Numbered from the stretch's first letter, positions 1 to 9,130 are shown. The stretch: DNA of 41,260 bases from Bdellovibrio sp. (GCA_003176075.1 PSRN01000028.1:1-41260), one strand, 5' to 3'. A program made the numbers and translations. The notes: generated by a model not told the origin, from the sequence alone.

Positions 1-1017
1 CGACTCCACGGGCCTTGCTTTCGAATCCGACGACCACGCTTGTTGGACGGATACGATAAGAAGAGAAAAGACCAAAAGAACCGCGAGGAAGGGGTGCGTG
101 CCGATCGCTGCTCTGTTATTGGATTTTCCGTTATTGGAGTTTCCGATGCCATCGCTCAGTGCTTCTGAGATCACTTGCAAGCTCTTCAGATGCTTGTTCT
201 CCACCCGGTAAATCAGCTCGATCGAATCGGTCACCACCGGGGCCCCGGCGATTTTTCGCAACTTGCAGTCTTTGAATCCACCGACCACCCGCCCGGGGAT
301 AATTCCAAGACCGCATCCCTCGGCGACAAGCTCCACGATCAGTTCCAAACTGCTGGTCGGCAATATTCGCCGGAAGCGAAAACCTGACTTCGCCATTTTC
401 TTCATAAGGACCTGCGATTGAATCAGGTCAGGGTCACAAACCAGGATGAAGTCTTCTTGGCGCGGCTTGTGCGCCGGTCGCGCATCCGGTCCTGCCCACA
501 GGGTGACCTCGTCACGGCAGAGCCGCCTCATCACCAAATCAGGGTGGCGCACCGGATTGATGACAATGCCCAGGTCAATATCCATGGCAATCACGCGCTC
601 GGTGATCTTGCGCGAAAGATCGTGCTGCAAAATGACTTCCAGTCGGGGGTGTTCGTGGAGCAAGCGGGGCAAAACGCGCGGCAAAGAATATTTCGCCACC
701 GAAGAATGACAACCGATCTTGTAATGGCCTTGAACCTCGTCCGCCGAAGCGAGGGCTTGTCTTTTGACGGCGTCCCAACGCAACACCAAGTCCCGCGCGT
801 GACTCACCAGCTGCTTCCCCGCCTGAGTAAGAGAAACTCCTTTCCGGCTGCGGATGAAAAGCTGTGTCCCCACGCACTGCTCGAGACGCTGAATGGCCAA
901 CGTCACCGAGGGTTGAGTCATTCCCAGCCGTTCGCCGGCCCGCGAGAGGTTCAAGGTCGATGAGACTTCGAGAAAACAACTCAGATCACCGGACGATGGG
1001 ACTGAAGATTTGACCAT
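1..1017 (-). CDS. LysR-family transcriptional regulator, 3' end runs off the window
   Basis: Manual reverse-strand translation from ATG at 1017: MVKSSVPSSGDLSCFLEVSSTLNLSRAGERLGMTQPSVTLAIQRLEQCVGTQLFIRSRKGVSLTQAGKQLV..., a classic LysR HTH. Open to the window edge, so absent from the ORF track. Divergent from the next gene. Confidence 0.9.
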   Translation of the reverse strand, partial: MVKSSVPSSGDLSCFLEVSSTLNLSRAGERLGMTQPSVTLAIQRLEQCVGTQLFIRSRKGVSLTQAGKQLVSHARDLVLRWDAVKRQALASADEVQGHYKIGCHSSVAKYSLPRVLPRLLHEHPRLEVILQHDLSRKITERVIAMDIDLGIVINPVRHPDLVMRRLCRDEVTLWAGPDARPAHKPRQEDFILVCDPDLIQSQVLMKKMAKSGFRFRRILPTSSLELIVELVAEGCGLGIIPGRVVGGFKDCKLRKIAGAPVVTDSIELIYRVENKHLKSLQVISEALSDGIGNSNNGKSNNRAAIGTHPFLAVLLVFSLLIVSVQQAWSSDSKARPVES

Positions 1018-1106
1018 AGGTATCCTTTATAACAATGATCCTTTTGGAATATTTTACTTATCTTAGAAGTACAACTGAAAATTGATTTCAACCTAAGGAG
1101 GGGACC

Positions 1107-1799
1107 ATGAGAAACGAGTCAAATTCACACGGACGGCGACAGTTTTTTAAGAAAGCGGGGTGGGGTGCGATGGGAGCCATGCTCACAGTCTCACGGCTAG
1201 GCCGGGCGCAAACAGCGGCCGGCTGCGGCCTGACGCCCCCGCAGACGGAGGGTCCATTTTATCCGGGCGAATCGAAATTCACCATTGATAACGACCTGAC
1301 GCGACTCCCGGGCAGAAACTCCCGTCCCCTTGGCCAAGTCATTTACATTCAGGGACATATTCTTGGACCAGGCTGCCGGCCCGTCAAGGGCGCATTGGTT
1401 GAGATTTGGCAGGCCTGTTCCTCCGGTCGTTACAACAACAAAAAGGACACAAATCGGGCCAAACTCGACCCCAATTTCAGGTATTGGGGTGAAATGATCA
1501 CGGAAGAGGACGGGGATTACATGTTCAAGACAATTATTCCTGGGGCCTACCCCGCCGACTCGGATTGGACACGTCCGCCGCACATTCACTTCAAGATCGC
1601 GGCGATGGGCTACAAGGAATTGATCACGCAAATGTATTTTGCCGGCCAGTCATTGAACGACCATGACTTGATCTTGCAACAGATTCCAAAGGCGGAGCAA
1701 GGGGCGGTGATCGTGGAATTCGCTCCCGCACCCCAGAACCTTGAACCCGGTTCACTGATCGGGAACTTTGATATCACGATCGAATCCGTGCGAGGTTAA
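1107..1799 (+). CDS. Intradiol ring-cleavage dioxygenase (protocatechuate 3,4-dioxygenase-like) with Tat-type signal
   Basis: GRRQFFKKAGWGAMGAM twin-arginine leader; LTPPQTEGPFYP, GALVEIWQA, GDYMFKTIIPGAYP, RPPHIHFK motifs; SD aaggagg upstream. Confidence 0.9.
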   Translation: MRNESNSHGRRQFFKKAGWGAMGAMLTVSRLGRAQTAAGCGLTPPQTEGPFYPGESKFTIDNDLTRLPGRNSRPLGQVIYIQGHILGPGCRPVKGALVEIWQACSSGRYNNKKDTNRAKLDPNFRYWGEMITEEDGDYMFKTIIPGAYPADSDWTRPPHIHFKIAAMGYKELITQMYFAGQSLNDHDLILQQIPKAEQGAVIVEFAPAPQNLEPGSLIGNFDITIESVRG

Positions 1800-1887
1800 C
1801 TCCCTTCCCAAACCTTGCCCGCGACCTCGGGTATGGCGACGCGGACCCCTGCCACCACGGAAATCGTAAGGTAAGTTAAGTTAAGAC

Positions 1888-1922
1888 TTGAAAAAGTCTA
1901 CTAAAATTAGTAGACTTTAAAT
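1888..1922 (+). promoter_or_regulatory. Palindromic operator/promoter abutting the DUF4160 start codon
   Basis: Perfect 12-bp inverted repeat AAAGTCTACTAA-AA-TTAGTAGACTTT (1893-1918); TTGAAA (1888-1893), 17-bp spacer, TAGACT (1911-1916), ATG at 1923. Confidence 0.6.
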
Positions 1923-2117
1923 ATGGGACGTATTCGCAGAGGCGGCTATATGATCGAATCCTGGATCGGTGATCATGAGCCGAAGCATGTCCATATTTAT
2001 CGAGATGGACGCCTTATTGCGAAGGTGGAGGTTCCTTCACTGTTGATTTTGTCCGGGCATATGAACCGCCGCTTGCGAAGGATTTTGGAAGAACTACTTG
2101 AGGAAGGTAGAATATGA
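1923..2117 (+). CDS. DUF4160 domain protein
   Basis: MGRIRRGGYMIESWIGDHEPKHVHIYRDGRLIAKVEV matches the DUF4160 pattern; overlaps the next ORF by 4 bp. Confidence 0.8.
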   Translation: MGRIRRGGYMIESWIGDHEPKHVHIYRDGRLIAKVEVPSLLILSGHMNRRLRRILEELLEEGRI

Positions 2118-2578
2118 AGAATCAAAAAATTAAATCGGCAAGCTTCAATAACCGGAAGAAAGTGCTGCAAGTCAACTATGTTTCCGGCAAATCGGCGCAG
2201 GTTCATTACCGGCAGCTCGGGCTTAAGAAAAACCTGGCGGAAGTTTGGGTCGATAAAGAGACAGGCGGGTATAGCCTTGGGTTACGTTTTGAGGATCAAA
2301 CAGAAGACTACATGCCGTATGACCAACCCCTCGCGCTTGTCAAAGATCCTGAATACATGCTGCAGAATCATATTGAACTGGTTGTAGCTCACATCAAGGC
2401 AGCCATATCAAGAAAGAAAATTTCAAAGCGTTTTTTGGCCGAGCAACTTCATACTTCGGACAACCAGATCCAACGGTTGCTGAATCCCAAGATCTTGAAT
2501 AAGAATCTGGAGCAGCTATACAGGATCGCCACGCTTCTTGGATTGGAATTTGAATGGCACATCAAGAAGGCAATCTGA
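2114..2578 (+). CDS. DUF2442-like protein with C-terminal XRE-like HTH
   Basis: ATGA overlap with DUF4160 ORF; C-terminal KKISKRFLAEQLHTSDNQIQRLLNPKILNKNLEQLYRIATLLG resembles an HTH. Confidence 0.7.
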   Translation: MKNQKIKSASFNNRKKVLQVNYVSGKSAQVHYRQLGLKKNLAEVWVDKETGGYSLGLRFEDQTEDYMPYDQPLALVKDPEYMLQNHIELVVAHIKAAISRKKISKRFLAEQLHTSDNQIQRLLNPKILNKNLEQLYRIATLLGLEFEWHIKKAI

Positions 2579-2825
2579 TTGAACCGAACTTTGAGATGAG
2601 GAATGAGCGTTTCTGAACCCCGCGAGCCACGTCGGGGTTCAATGATCTCCTCACTCCCTGAACGGCGGACTTGGCCCCTTCCCAAGCCTTGCCATCCATA
2701 TCTGGAATGTTGGTCGGAAGGCCGCGCGTATCAATTCTGCCGTCGAATGAACAGTTGGCCCTTGCCATCCCCGGCTGAAGCCAGACACTCGCGGTGAGGA
2801 GAAGCTCAAACACTTTTTTCGTCAT
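2562..2825 (-). CDS. Small putative secreted protein
   Basis: MTKKVFELLLTASVWLQPGMARANC signal-like N-terminus; follows 2848..3993 on the same strand by 22 bp. Confidence 0.4.
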   Translation of the reverse strand: MTKKVFELLLTASVWLQPGMARANCSFDGRIDTRGLPTNIPDMDGKAWEGAKSAVQGVRRSLNPDVARGVQKRSFLISKFGSIRLPS

Positions 2826-2847
2826 GACTTACAGGATAACTACAACG

Positions 2848-3993
2848 TCATTGTTGGCCGCCATTGGGAAGGTTCACAGGCCCTGGTGAATTCATCGACC
2901 CGCCATTCTCCTTCTTCTGGAGTCGCATCAGCCCCTCGAGCTCAGCATCCGAGAGTTTGTCCAGAGCATCCAGATCTTTGGTATCAAGTACGATCATTCC
3001 GGGATCACCAGGCTGCTTATTGGGTTCACCAACTTGCTGGTTGGGATCTATAGCGATCTGGTTGAGATCAACAGGACTCTTGGGAGCACCCTCCGGCTGA
3101 TCAGGTTTCTGGGTAAAGTCATAGAGAAGCCTTTGCGGAACTCTTATGATCTTTCCATCCTGGTACACTTCCTCGCTATTTCCATAAAAATAGTAAGCCA
3201 CACCGAAGGCGACCATCAGAAGACCGGCCCTTCCCCAACGGACGCCCCTCAAAATATTTCTGATTTTCGAAATTCGCATCGCTTTCTTAAAGGCCGCGTC
3301 GGAAGGTAAAGATTCTATCCTAAACATCCCGCGAACCTTTACTAATTGAGGATTTTCAGCAAGCTTACTAACCAAGAGTCTTTCCATCTCCGGATACCCT
3401 TTCGCATCAGCCAGGGTCAATCTGACCTCTAGAGATGCCAGCTTTTCAGGGTTCGCCTTGAAAAACTGGCGTATTTTATTAGTCTCCTCTAGCTCTGCGG
3501 CAAAACCTTTTTGGGCAGTTGAATCCGTTTTCTGACCCATTCGTTGAAGAGTATTGACTTCTCTTGCTCTAAGAAGGTTCTCTAATTCTGCCGCGTTGGG
3601 TTTGATTCGAAAAGACCATTCCTCGGTGGTAGCGTTGATTTCGCCAACTCCCGCTTTACCTAATGCTTTGCCTAGCTCAATGAGGCGCTGATCCCTTTTC
3701 GGATCCAGAGGCCCGAAGGGCTTCAAATCAAACTTTCTGATCTCTTTAACTTTGAACGTCGTACCAAACTCTTTAGTCCCCTCGCTGCCCGGCGCAGTCA
3801 TCTCTTCCGCCCACGCTAGACCCATCGCCGCGGTCACAAAAATCGTGGTCACTAACAACGCTACTGCCTTGGTCCGCGCCTGGGTCCGCGCACTGGCCCA
3901 CCCAATGGCGATCGCATTGATCAGCCCACTAATCAGCGCAATTGCTTGATTCCTCATAGCACCTCTCCTTGAACAAAAGTTCTCGCCCACCAA
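2848..3993 (-). CDS. Hypothetical exported/membrane protein
   Basis: Long ORF with N-terminal hydrophobic segment and a later TM segment (GRAGLLMVAFGVAYYFYG). Confidence 0.65.
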   Translation of the reverse strand: MVGENFCSRRGAMRNQAIALISGLINAIAIGWASARTQARTKAVALLVTTIFVTAAMGLAWAEEMTAPGSEGTKEFGTTFKVKEIRKFDLKPFGPLDPKRDQRLIELGKALGKAGVGEINATTEEWSFRIKPNAAELENLLRAREVNTLQRMGQKTDSTAQKGFAAELEETNKIRQFFKANPEKLASLEVRLTLADAKGYPEMERLLVSKLAENPQLVKVRGMFRIESLPSDAAFKKAMRISKIRNILRGVRWGRAGLLMVAFGVAYYFYGNSEEVYQDGKIIRVPQRLLYDFTQKPDQPEGAPKSPVDLNQIAIDPNQQVGEPNKQPGDPGMIVLDTKDLDALDKLSDAELEGLMRLQKKENGGSMNSPGPVNLPNGGQQ

Positions 3994-4437
3994 TTGATTT
4001 GCAACGAATGTGCCGTATTCTTTTGGATTTTGCGAACTTCCACTCTTGGTTACGTATTTATTTCAGCCTTATTTCTCAACCCTGGCAGGGTTCGCCTCCC
4101 ACGCGGCCTCGACTGCCACTTGGCTGGCAGGTCGCTCCTGCTTTCACAGGAACAATTTACGCTCAAGTGTAAATTGTCATTGGCATTGGCAAAAGCGTGG
4201 ACGACCCCACGCCCGTGCGGCTTCAAAATGGTTGCGCCAAACACAACACCAGCAAGAACAGGAAGACCAGGGTTGTAACTTGCAGGCGTGTGAGCGGGCG
4301 TGAGAGATATGCAGGCGGATGATGGGGATTCATGAATTGCCTCGTAAAATACTGCTTGAATTCATTGAATACCATCCGATGACGGCGCTTTCAAGCGCCC
4401 ATTAACTGTCTAGAAAGGGCTTCAAGTGAGGTTTTAA

Positions 4438-4815
4438 GTGATTGAAATAACGCTGGAAATTGTAAGAATTACTTTCGGAGCATATATTCTTTTCTGGGGT
4501 CTCAACGGTTGGTTTGGCTGGCTCCCCATTCCCCGCAATGCGATCCGCTTTGAAAGCTTCATGACGGCCTTGGCTGAAACCGGGTACCTTCTAGAGATCG
4601 TAAAAGTGATCGAGGTCCTCAGCGGGGTGCTTCTTCTCGTCGGTTGGCAAGTCCCCTTGGCCCTCCTTGCGCTCGCTCCGGTTGTCTTCGTCATTTGTAG
4701 CGCTCACCTGTGGCTGAATTTTGCAAAAGGCTGGCGGGTTGCAATCATCGTTGGAGTTCCCTATCTCATCCTGTTCGCGCAATTCCTGCCGGTTTTTACA
4801 AAGATCCTTCAGTAA
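4438..4815 (+). CDS. DoxX-like small membrane protein
   Basis: Four hydrophobic segments; LEIVKVIEVLSGVLLLVGWQVPLALLALAPVV is DoxX-like. Confidence 0.6.
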   Translation: MIEITLEIVRITFGAYILFWGLNGWFGWLPIPRNAIRFESFMTALAETGYLLEIVKVIEVLSGVLLLVGWQVPLALLALAPVVFVICSAHLWLNFAKGWRVAIIVGVPYLILFAQFLPVFTKILQ

Positions 4816-4818
4816 AGG

Positions 4819-5514
4819 ATGTTTCCACACATGCGTCCGTTTCATTTGCCCGAACATTTGTTGATCAAAGAGAGCCTCGCTTCGCCAGCGATTTTTTCCC
4901 AAAACCGGCCGGTGGATTTGGAAATCGGCTGCGGCGTCGGTTTCCATTCCATTCAGCGGGCAAAGAAATATCCCGGGCGAAATCTCATCGCCATCGAACA
5001 TACGCGAATCCGCTTTCAGCGTTTTGCTCACCGGGTATCACGACATCCCCCAATGCCAAATTTGTTTCCCGTCCACGCTCATGCGGTCTCCTGGATCACT
5101 AAAAATGTTCCTCGACGGAGCCTTAGCGAGGTCTTTCTTCTTTACCCCAATCCCAATCCCCAAAATCGCAGCCAACGCTGGTTCTTGATGCCCTTTTGGC
5201 AAAGACTCATCGAATGCCTGAAACCCGGAGGGCTCGTTCACTTGGCGACCAATAGTCCAGACTATGCGCGCGAGGCTGAGAAGGCGGCACGTGAACTCTG
5301 GTCGTTGGAGTGTGTCTTCTTTCGCACGCTGCCTTCCGCGTGGAACACGGATTTCGAACCACGAACTCACTTCGAAAAGAAGTACCTGCGGCGGGGTGAA
5401 ACTTGCTTTGATTTGCAGTTTCTCAACCCGAATGGCGAGCGTGGGCGGCGAAGCCGCCACGGGGGAGTTAAGCGGGTCCCCAAACCCGCCTCGATACATA
5501 GGGCGAATCTTTAA
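4819..5514 (+). CDS. trmB: tRNA (guanine-N7-)-methyltransferase TrmB with repeat-derived C-terminal extension
   Basis: VDLEIGCGVGFHSI, EVFLLYPNPNPQNRSQRWFL, LATNSPDYA; TrmB-like sequence ends near FLNPN, followed by ERGRRSRHG from the interspersed repeat. Confidence 0.85.
   Translation: MFPHMRPFHLPEHLLIKESLASPAIFSQNRPVDLEIGCGVGFHSIQRAKKYPGRNLIAIEHTRIRFQRFAHRVSRHPPMPNLFPVHAHAVSWITKNVPRRSLSEVFLLYPNPNPQNRSQRWFLMPFWQRLIECLKPGGLVHLATNSPDYAREAEKAARELWSLECVFFRTLPSAWNTDFEPRTHFEKKYLRRGETCFDLQFLNPNGERGRRSRHGGVKRVPKPASIHRANL
5437..5464 (+). repeat. Interspersed hairpin repeat, copy 1 (in trmB 3' end)
   Basis: GAGCGTGGGCGGCGAAGCCGCCACGGGG; core 5441-5460 identical to copies 2, 3 and 4. Confidence 0.9.
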
Positions 5515-6085
5515 GACAAAAACGAAGCGGCCACGAACGTGCTTCCGGTTGCGCGATGCCGATGCGCTCGCCAGCGACGATTTGGGGCGCGGCAATCCCT
5601 TCCTCAATCCATAGGGGAGGCTGGTGCAGGGGAAGGCCATTCAAACCCCGATCGATGCCCAAAGCCTGACAAAGGCGGCCGGGACCGGCGCACAATATCT
5701 TTTCGTTTTGTGTTCGGCGGAGTTTTTTCATCTTATCGATTCCCTCAAGCGGCTCGAGCGCTCGAATCAATACGGCTTCGGCCTTGTCTTTCTTTTCAGT
5801 GACAACATTGAAACAAAAATACATGCCGTAAATAAAATAAACGTAAGAAAACCCTCCGGCTCGGTACATGACTTCCGTGCGTTCGGTCCGTCGGTTGTTG
5901 TAGGAGTGGCAGGCTGGATCCTCATTGCCCAGGTAAGCTTCCGTCTCGACAATTCGGCCGGCCACGCAATGGCCGGGACGAAGTTCATGGATTAAGACGT
6001 GGCCGAGAAGTTCTTGCGCCACCTGAACCGTGCGTCTGCGATAGAAACTCATCGGCAACACCCGACCCATTTTATTCTTCGACAT
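5468..6085 (-). CDS. mpg: 3-methyladenine DNA glycosylase (Mpg/AAG family)
   Basis: GRIVETEAYLGNEDPACHSYNNRRTERTEVMYRAGGFSYVYFIYGMYFCFNVV is the AAG family signature; overlaps the trmB extension tail to tail. Confidence 0.92.
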   Translation of the reverse strand: MSKNKMGRVLPMSFYRRRTVQVAQELLGHVLIHELRPGHCVAGRIVETEAYLGNEDPACHSYNNRRTERTEVMYRAGGFSYVYFIYGMYFCFNVVTEKKDKAEAVLIRALEPLEGIDKMKKLRRTQNEKILCAGPGRLCQALGIDRGLNGLPLHQPPLWIEEGIAAPQIVAGERIGIAQPEARSWPLRFCLKDSPYVSRRVWGPA

Positions 6086-6283
6086 AAGTTATTTTTATTT
6101 CAGGATTCAGCATGACACAAAGAGTTTGGACCGCGAGCGCCATGTCAGTGCCAAAAGACGAGCTCAAATCCTAAGCTCAATTAATATTCTTGATCGCTGG
6201 CATCCGGACAAAGAATTGGGCTCCGACTCGCTACGGGAGTAATGTTTTCTTAGCCCTTAGGGGAAAAAAGAAGGAGGTTCAGA

Positions 6284-6688
6284 ATGGTCAGAGTCATGTT
6301 CAAAAACTTGCAAGGTTCGGAGTTCATCGCGCAAGCGGTGACAGAAAAAATCGATCATGTCCTCGCTAAGTTTCCAGAGACGCGAAACACCCGTGCCAGT
6401 GCCATTGTGTCGATGGAGAACTCGCAGTTTCATTCGGGACCCGAACTCTATCAAGTGAAGGTGATTCTTGAACTCAAGGGCATGAAGCCCGTGGTTGTCG
6501 AAAAGCAAAGCTCCAATGTTTATCAAGCCTCGGCTCTTTTGGCTGACCGGCTCTTCGAAGCCGTGCACCGTCATCTCGATCGACGTCGTGAACATCATCG
6601 CAGAACCGTGCAACGCCAAAGCCGATGGCTGCGCAGCGGGCTTGTACCCCTGGAGGTGGAACCGAACTGGTACGCTCCCGCCACATGA
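6284..6688 (+). CDS. Ribosome hibernation promoting factor/RaiA-like protein
   Basis: Small HPF/RaiA-like domain (VTEKIDHVLAKFPE...NVYQASALLADRLFEAVHRHLDRRREHHRR); aggagg upstream. Confidence 0.7.
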   Translation: MVRVMFKNLQGSEFIAQAVTEKIDHVLAKFPETRNTRASAIVSMENSQFHSGPELYQVKVILELKGMKPVVVEKQSSNVYQASALLADRLFEAVHRHLDRRREHHRRTVQRQSRWLRSGLVPLEVEPNWYAPAT

Positions 6689-6762
6689 GGATGGAGGTAC
6701 GACTCATTGAGGTAAGGATAATATAAGAATTCAAGGGCACACAATAAGACCCTTGCGAGTCG

Positions 6763-6824
6763 CTGGGTCAGATCTTTCGAGCCGGGATAAGATTGCGGGA
6801 GAAAAACGAAAAGATCTGACCCAG
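6763..6824. repeat. Inverted repeat, 17/18-bp arms, possible MITE-like element
   Basis: CTGGGTCAGATCTTTCG (6763-6779) and CGAAAAGATCTGACCCAG (6807-6824), complementary apart from one extra base. Confidence 0.75.
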
Positions 6825-6838
6825 TTCCATTTTTGCAT

Positions 6839-6863
6839 GCGTGGGCGGCGAAGCCGCCACGGG
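6839..6863 (+). repeat. Interspersed hairpin repeat, copy 2
   Basis: Core GTGGGCGGCGAAGCCGCCAC at 6841-6860 followed by GGG. Confidence 0.9.
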
Positions 6864-6867
6864 CCTG

Positions 6868-7791
6868 CTAAGCGGTCAACTCGCTCACCCTGTAACAACG
6901 ATGAGTCTTGGATCGGTGAAAGTCAGGCGGCACTGAAGCCTTGGAAACATCCGCAATCTTAAATCGACCCAACAAATCTTTGTCGAGGCGAAAATCCGAT
7001 TTGTTGGTGGAAAAGTAAAGATGACCACCACGATGAACCCGGCGAACACAAGCACTGATGAGGCGCGCGTGGTCCCTCTGCACGTCCAAATCCCGCTCCA
7101 TTTTTTTTGAATTTGAAAAGGTTGGCGGATCCAGGATGATCAAATCGTATTTTTCCCTGGTCGGCCCGCTCAATTCACTCACCACATCGGCACCGACAAA
7201 TCGATGGTTCCCCGGTTCCAATTTATTGAGGCGAAAGTTTTCCCGCCCCCACTCCAAATACCGCTCTGACAGATCCACGCTGGTGACCGATCCACCGCCT
7301 TGGGCGGCCGCCACCGATATCGCGCCGGTGTAGCAAAACAGGTTGAGAACTCTCTTTCCCGCCGCCTCCTTCCTGATCCAATGACGGAGCGGTCGATGGT
7401 CGAGAAAGAGTCCCGTGTCCAGGTAGTCTTGCAGATTCACCAAGAACTTCGCCGGCCCTTCCTGGATGATTTTCCAATTTTCATCTTGGCCGAGCCGCTG
7501 ATATTTTTCGGTGCGGGTTTGGATTCGCCGCTTTTTTACATGCACCGGCGCGCCTGGAAATTGTTCTTTAAGAATGAACAAAACTTCTTGGAAGTGAAGG
7601 GCGTCTCGTTCAGAGCCGGCCCGGCCCCGATCGGCGACCACAAGTTCATCTTTATAGAGGTCGACGGAACAGGGATATTCTGGAATGTCCCAATCATAAA
7701 GGCGAAACGCCTGGGTCTGTTGGCGATCCGCCCAGGGCTTGAGCCGGTGATGATTTTTTTGCAAACGGTCTGAAAACATCGACATGACCAC
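6868..7791 (-). CDS. Class I SAM rRNA methyltransferase, RlmK/RlmI-like
   Basis: LNLFCYTGAISVAAAQGGGSVTSVDLSERYLEWGRENFRLN, DLIILDPPTFSNSKKM, YFSTNKSDF; resembles the C-terminal half of RlmKL. Confidence 0.85.
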   Translation of the reverse strand: MVMSMFSDRLQKNHHRLKPWADRQQTQAFRLYDWDIPEYPCSVDLYKDELVVADRGRAGSERDALHFQEVLFILKEQFPGAPVHVKKRRIQTRTEKYQRLGQDENWKIIQEGPAKFLVNLQDYLDTGLFLDHRPLRHWIRKEAAGKRVLNLFCYTGAISVAAAQGGGSVTSVDLSERYLEWGRENFRLNKLEPGNHRFVGADVVSELSGPTREKYDLIILDPPTFSNSKKMERDLDVQRDHARLISACVRRVHRGGHLYFSTNKSDFRLDKDLLGRFKIADVSKASVPPDFHRSKTHRCYRVSELTA

Positions 7792-7802
7792 CCCTTATGA
7801 CA

Positions 7803-7829
7803 CCCGTGGCGGCTTCGCCGCCCACGCTC
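7803..7829 (-). repeat. Interspersed hairpin repeat, copy 3 (5' of the methyltransferase)
   Basis: Reverse complement of the core at 7806-7825; about 14 bp upstream of the ATG at 7791. Confidence 0.9.
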
Positions 7830-7856
7830 CACGAACGGCGACGAAAAGCAATTTTT

Positions 7857-9017
7857 CTATCTCCGTAACCGCCTCCGCACCTTTTCAGCCGCAACATCTA
7901 AGACACGCCCATAGGTCTCTGCAAACTGAAGAAAAGCCTGTTGGGACAAATAAAAATCACCAGTAAGGTCCTTAAGCACCAGCAGCGTTTGAGGGCGAAA
8001 TCTCTGAATCTCCGCCATCGCACCGTTGAGCGCGAATCTCGAGTCCGGATCCTTCACTGGCTCAGTTCCTTTTCTTTCCAGACCAGAACTCTCAGCGGAC
8101 TTCTCTAAGAATTCATTCAAGATTCGATCCACGGCGTGACTGGCATCCCACTGCGCTTTGTAACCTCGCAGTGCCAACACAACGCGAACAAAACTCTCAT
8201 CCACTTCGGGCTTGCCGTCCGCTCCCAGCCGCATGTATTCGGAGAATACGGGAATTTCAAGCAACGCGCTGGGGTTGTTTGTGAGGAAATCACGAATGAG
8301 TGCAAGATCGACAAAACGTGCGGCTTGGTTAAAAAAAGCTCCCACCGCCGTTTGGAAGGAATCAATTTGACTATCCTTCAGCAGGAGAAAATAAGGTGGT
8401 CTGTCCGTCCGCCCATTCGAATCCCTCTTTGCCCATCCGGAATTCTCGCTATTGGCTGGGATTGGATCAATTCGGAAGCCAGGATCGACGATTGTTCTAA
8501 ACCCAACCTCATGAATTGTATTTGACAGATTCCTGAACTGACAATTTCGGGAAAGCACGCAGATCATCAATGTCTTTTCATCCGTGGTCGCTGACTCTAA
8601 ATAGGCTGAAGCCAGGCCGAGGATCGAATCGTTTCCTTTGGATTCAATGGCGATCTTTCGAATCAATAAAGAAATAATCGAAGCCCTTTCGGGAGCCGTT
8701 CCCGCCTCGACCATAAGCCGCTGCAGATCCTTATAAGGTCCAATATTGAATGGACTGCTTGCGGATGAAACGAGCTGCGGAAGCAGTGTCTTTTCGAGGA
8801 TTTGCTCAGCGTCGCGGCGATCCTTTGTTTTCGATGGACTTCCGTCCCCGGTCCCGTACACACGGATACAACTTGGCGGCCAGGGTAACTTGATCACTGA
8901 CGACGCGACAACGGGCACCCCAATGATTGAAGGACAGAACGCAACAAGAGTCGCACAGAAGATCCCATTTCTTTTCCGTATCAATTTGACCTCTTTCCTT
9001 ACCGCAAAGTTCCACAT
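7857..9017 (-). CDS. Hypothetical exported protein
   Basis: Long ORF with hydrophobic N-terminal segment (FCATLVAFCPSIIGVPVVASSVI). Confidence 0.6.
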   Translation of the reverse strand: MWNFAVRKEVKLIRKRNGIFCATLVAFCPSIIGVPVVASSVIKLPWPPSCIRVYGTGDGSPSKTKDRRDAEQILEKTLLPQLVSSASSPFNIGPYKDLQRLMVEAGTAPERASIISLLIRKIAIESKGNDSILGLASAYLESATTDEKTLMICVLSRNCQFRNLSNTIHEVGFRTIVDPGFRIDPIPANSENSGWAKRDSNGRTDRPPYFLLLKDSQIDSFQTAVGAFFNQAARFVDLALIRDFLTNNPSALLEIPVFSEYMRLGADGKPEVDESFVRVVLALRGYKAQWDASHAVDRILNEFLEKSAESSGLERKGTEPVKDPDSRFALNGAMAEIQRFRPQTLLVLKDLTGDFYLSQQAFLQFAETYGRVLDVAAEKVRRRLRR

Positions 9018-9130
9018 TTAAAAGAGTTTCGCGACTTTAGCACGGCGAGAGCAGCAAACTCAATATGCTAACCAGAAGAAAGTGCTTGCAAAATCATCCC
9101 GCTGAATATGACAACCACTAACGAAGACCG

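Noticed and set aside
418-963. 181-aa plus-strand ORF
   Set aside because: Antisense to the clear LysR gene; no protein-like family signal.
4153-4176. CAATTTAC...GTAAATTG small inverted repeat
   Set aside because: Short arms in an AT-containing spacer with no adjacent gene start; too weak alone.
5038-5640. 200-aa minus ORF over trmB/mpg
   Set aside because: Antisense to trmB; VAASPPTL is only the repeat read in another frame.
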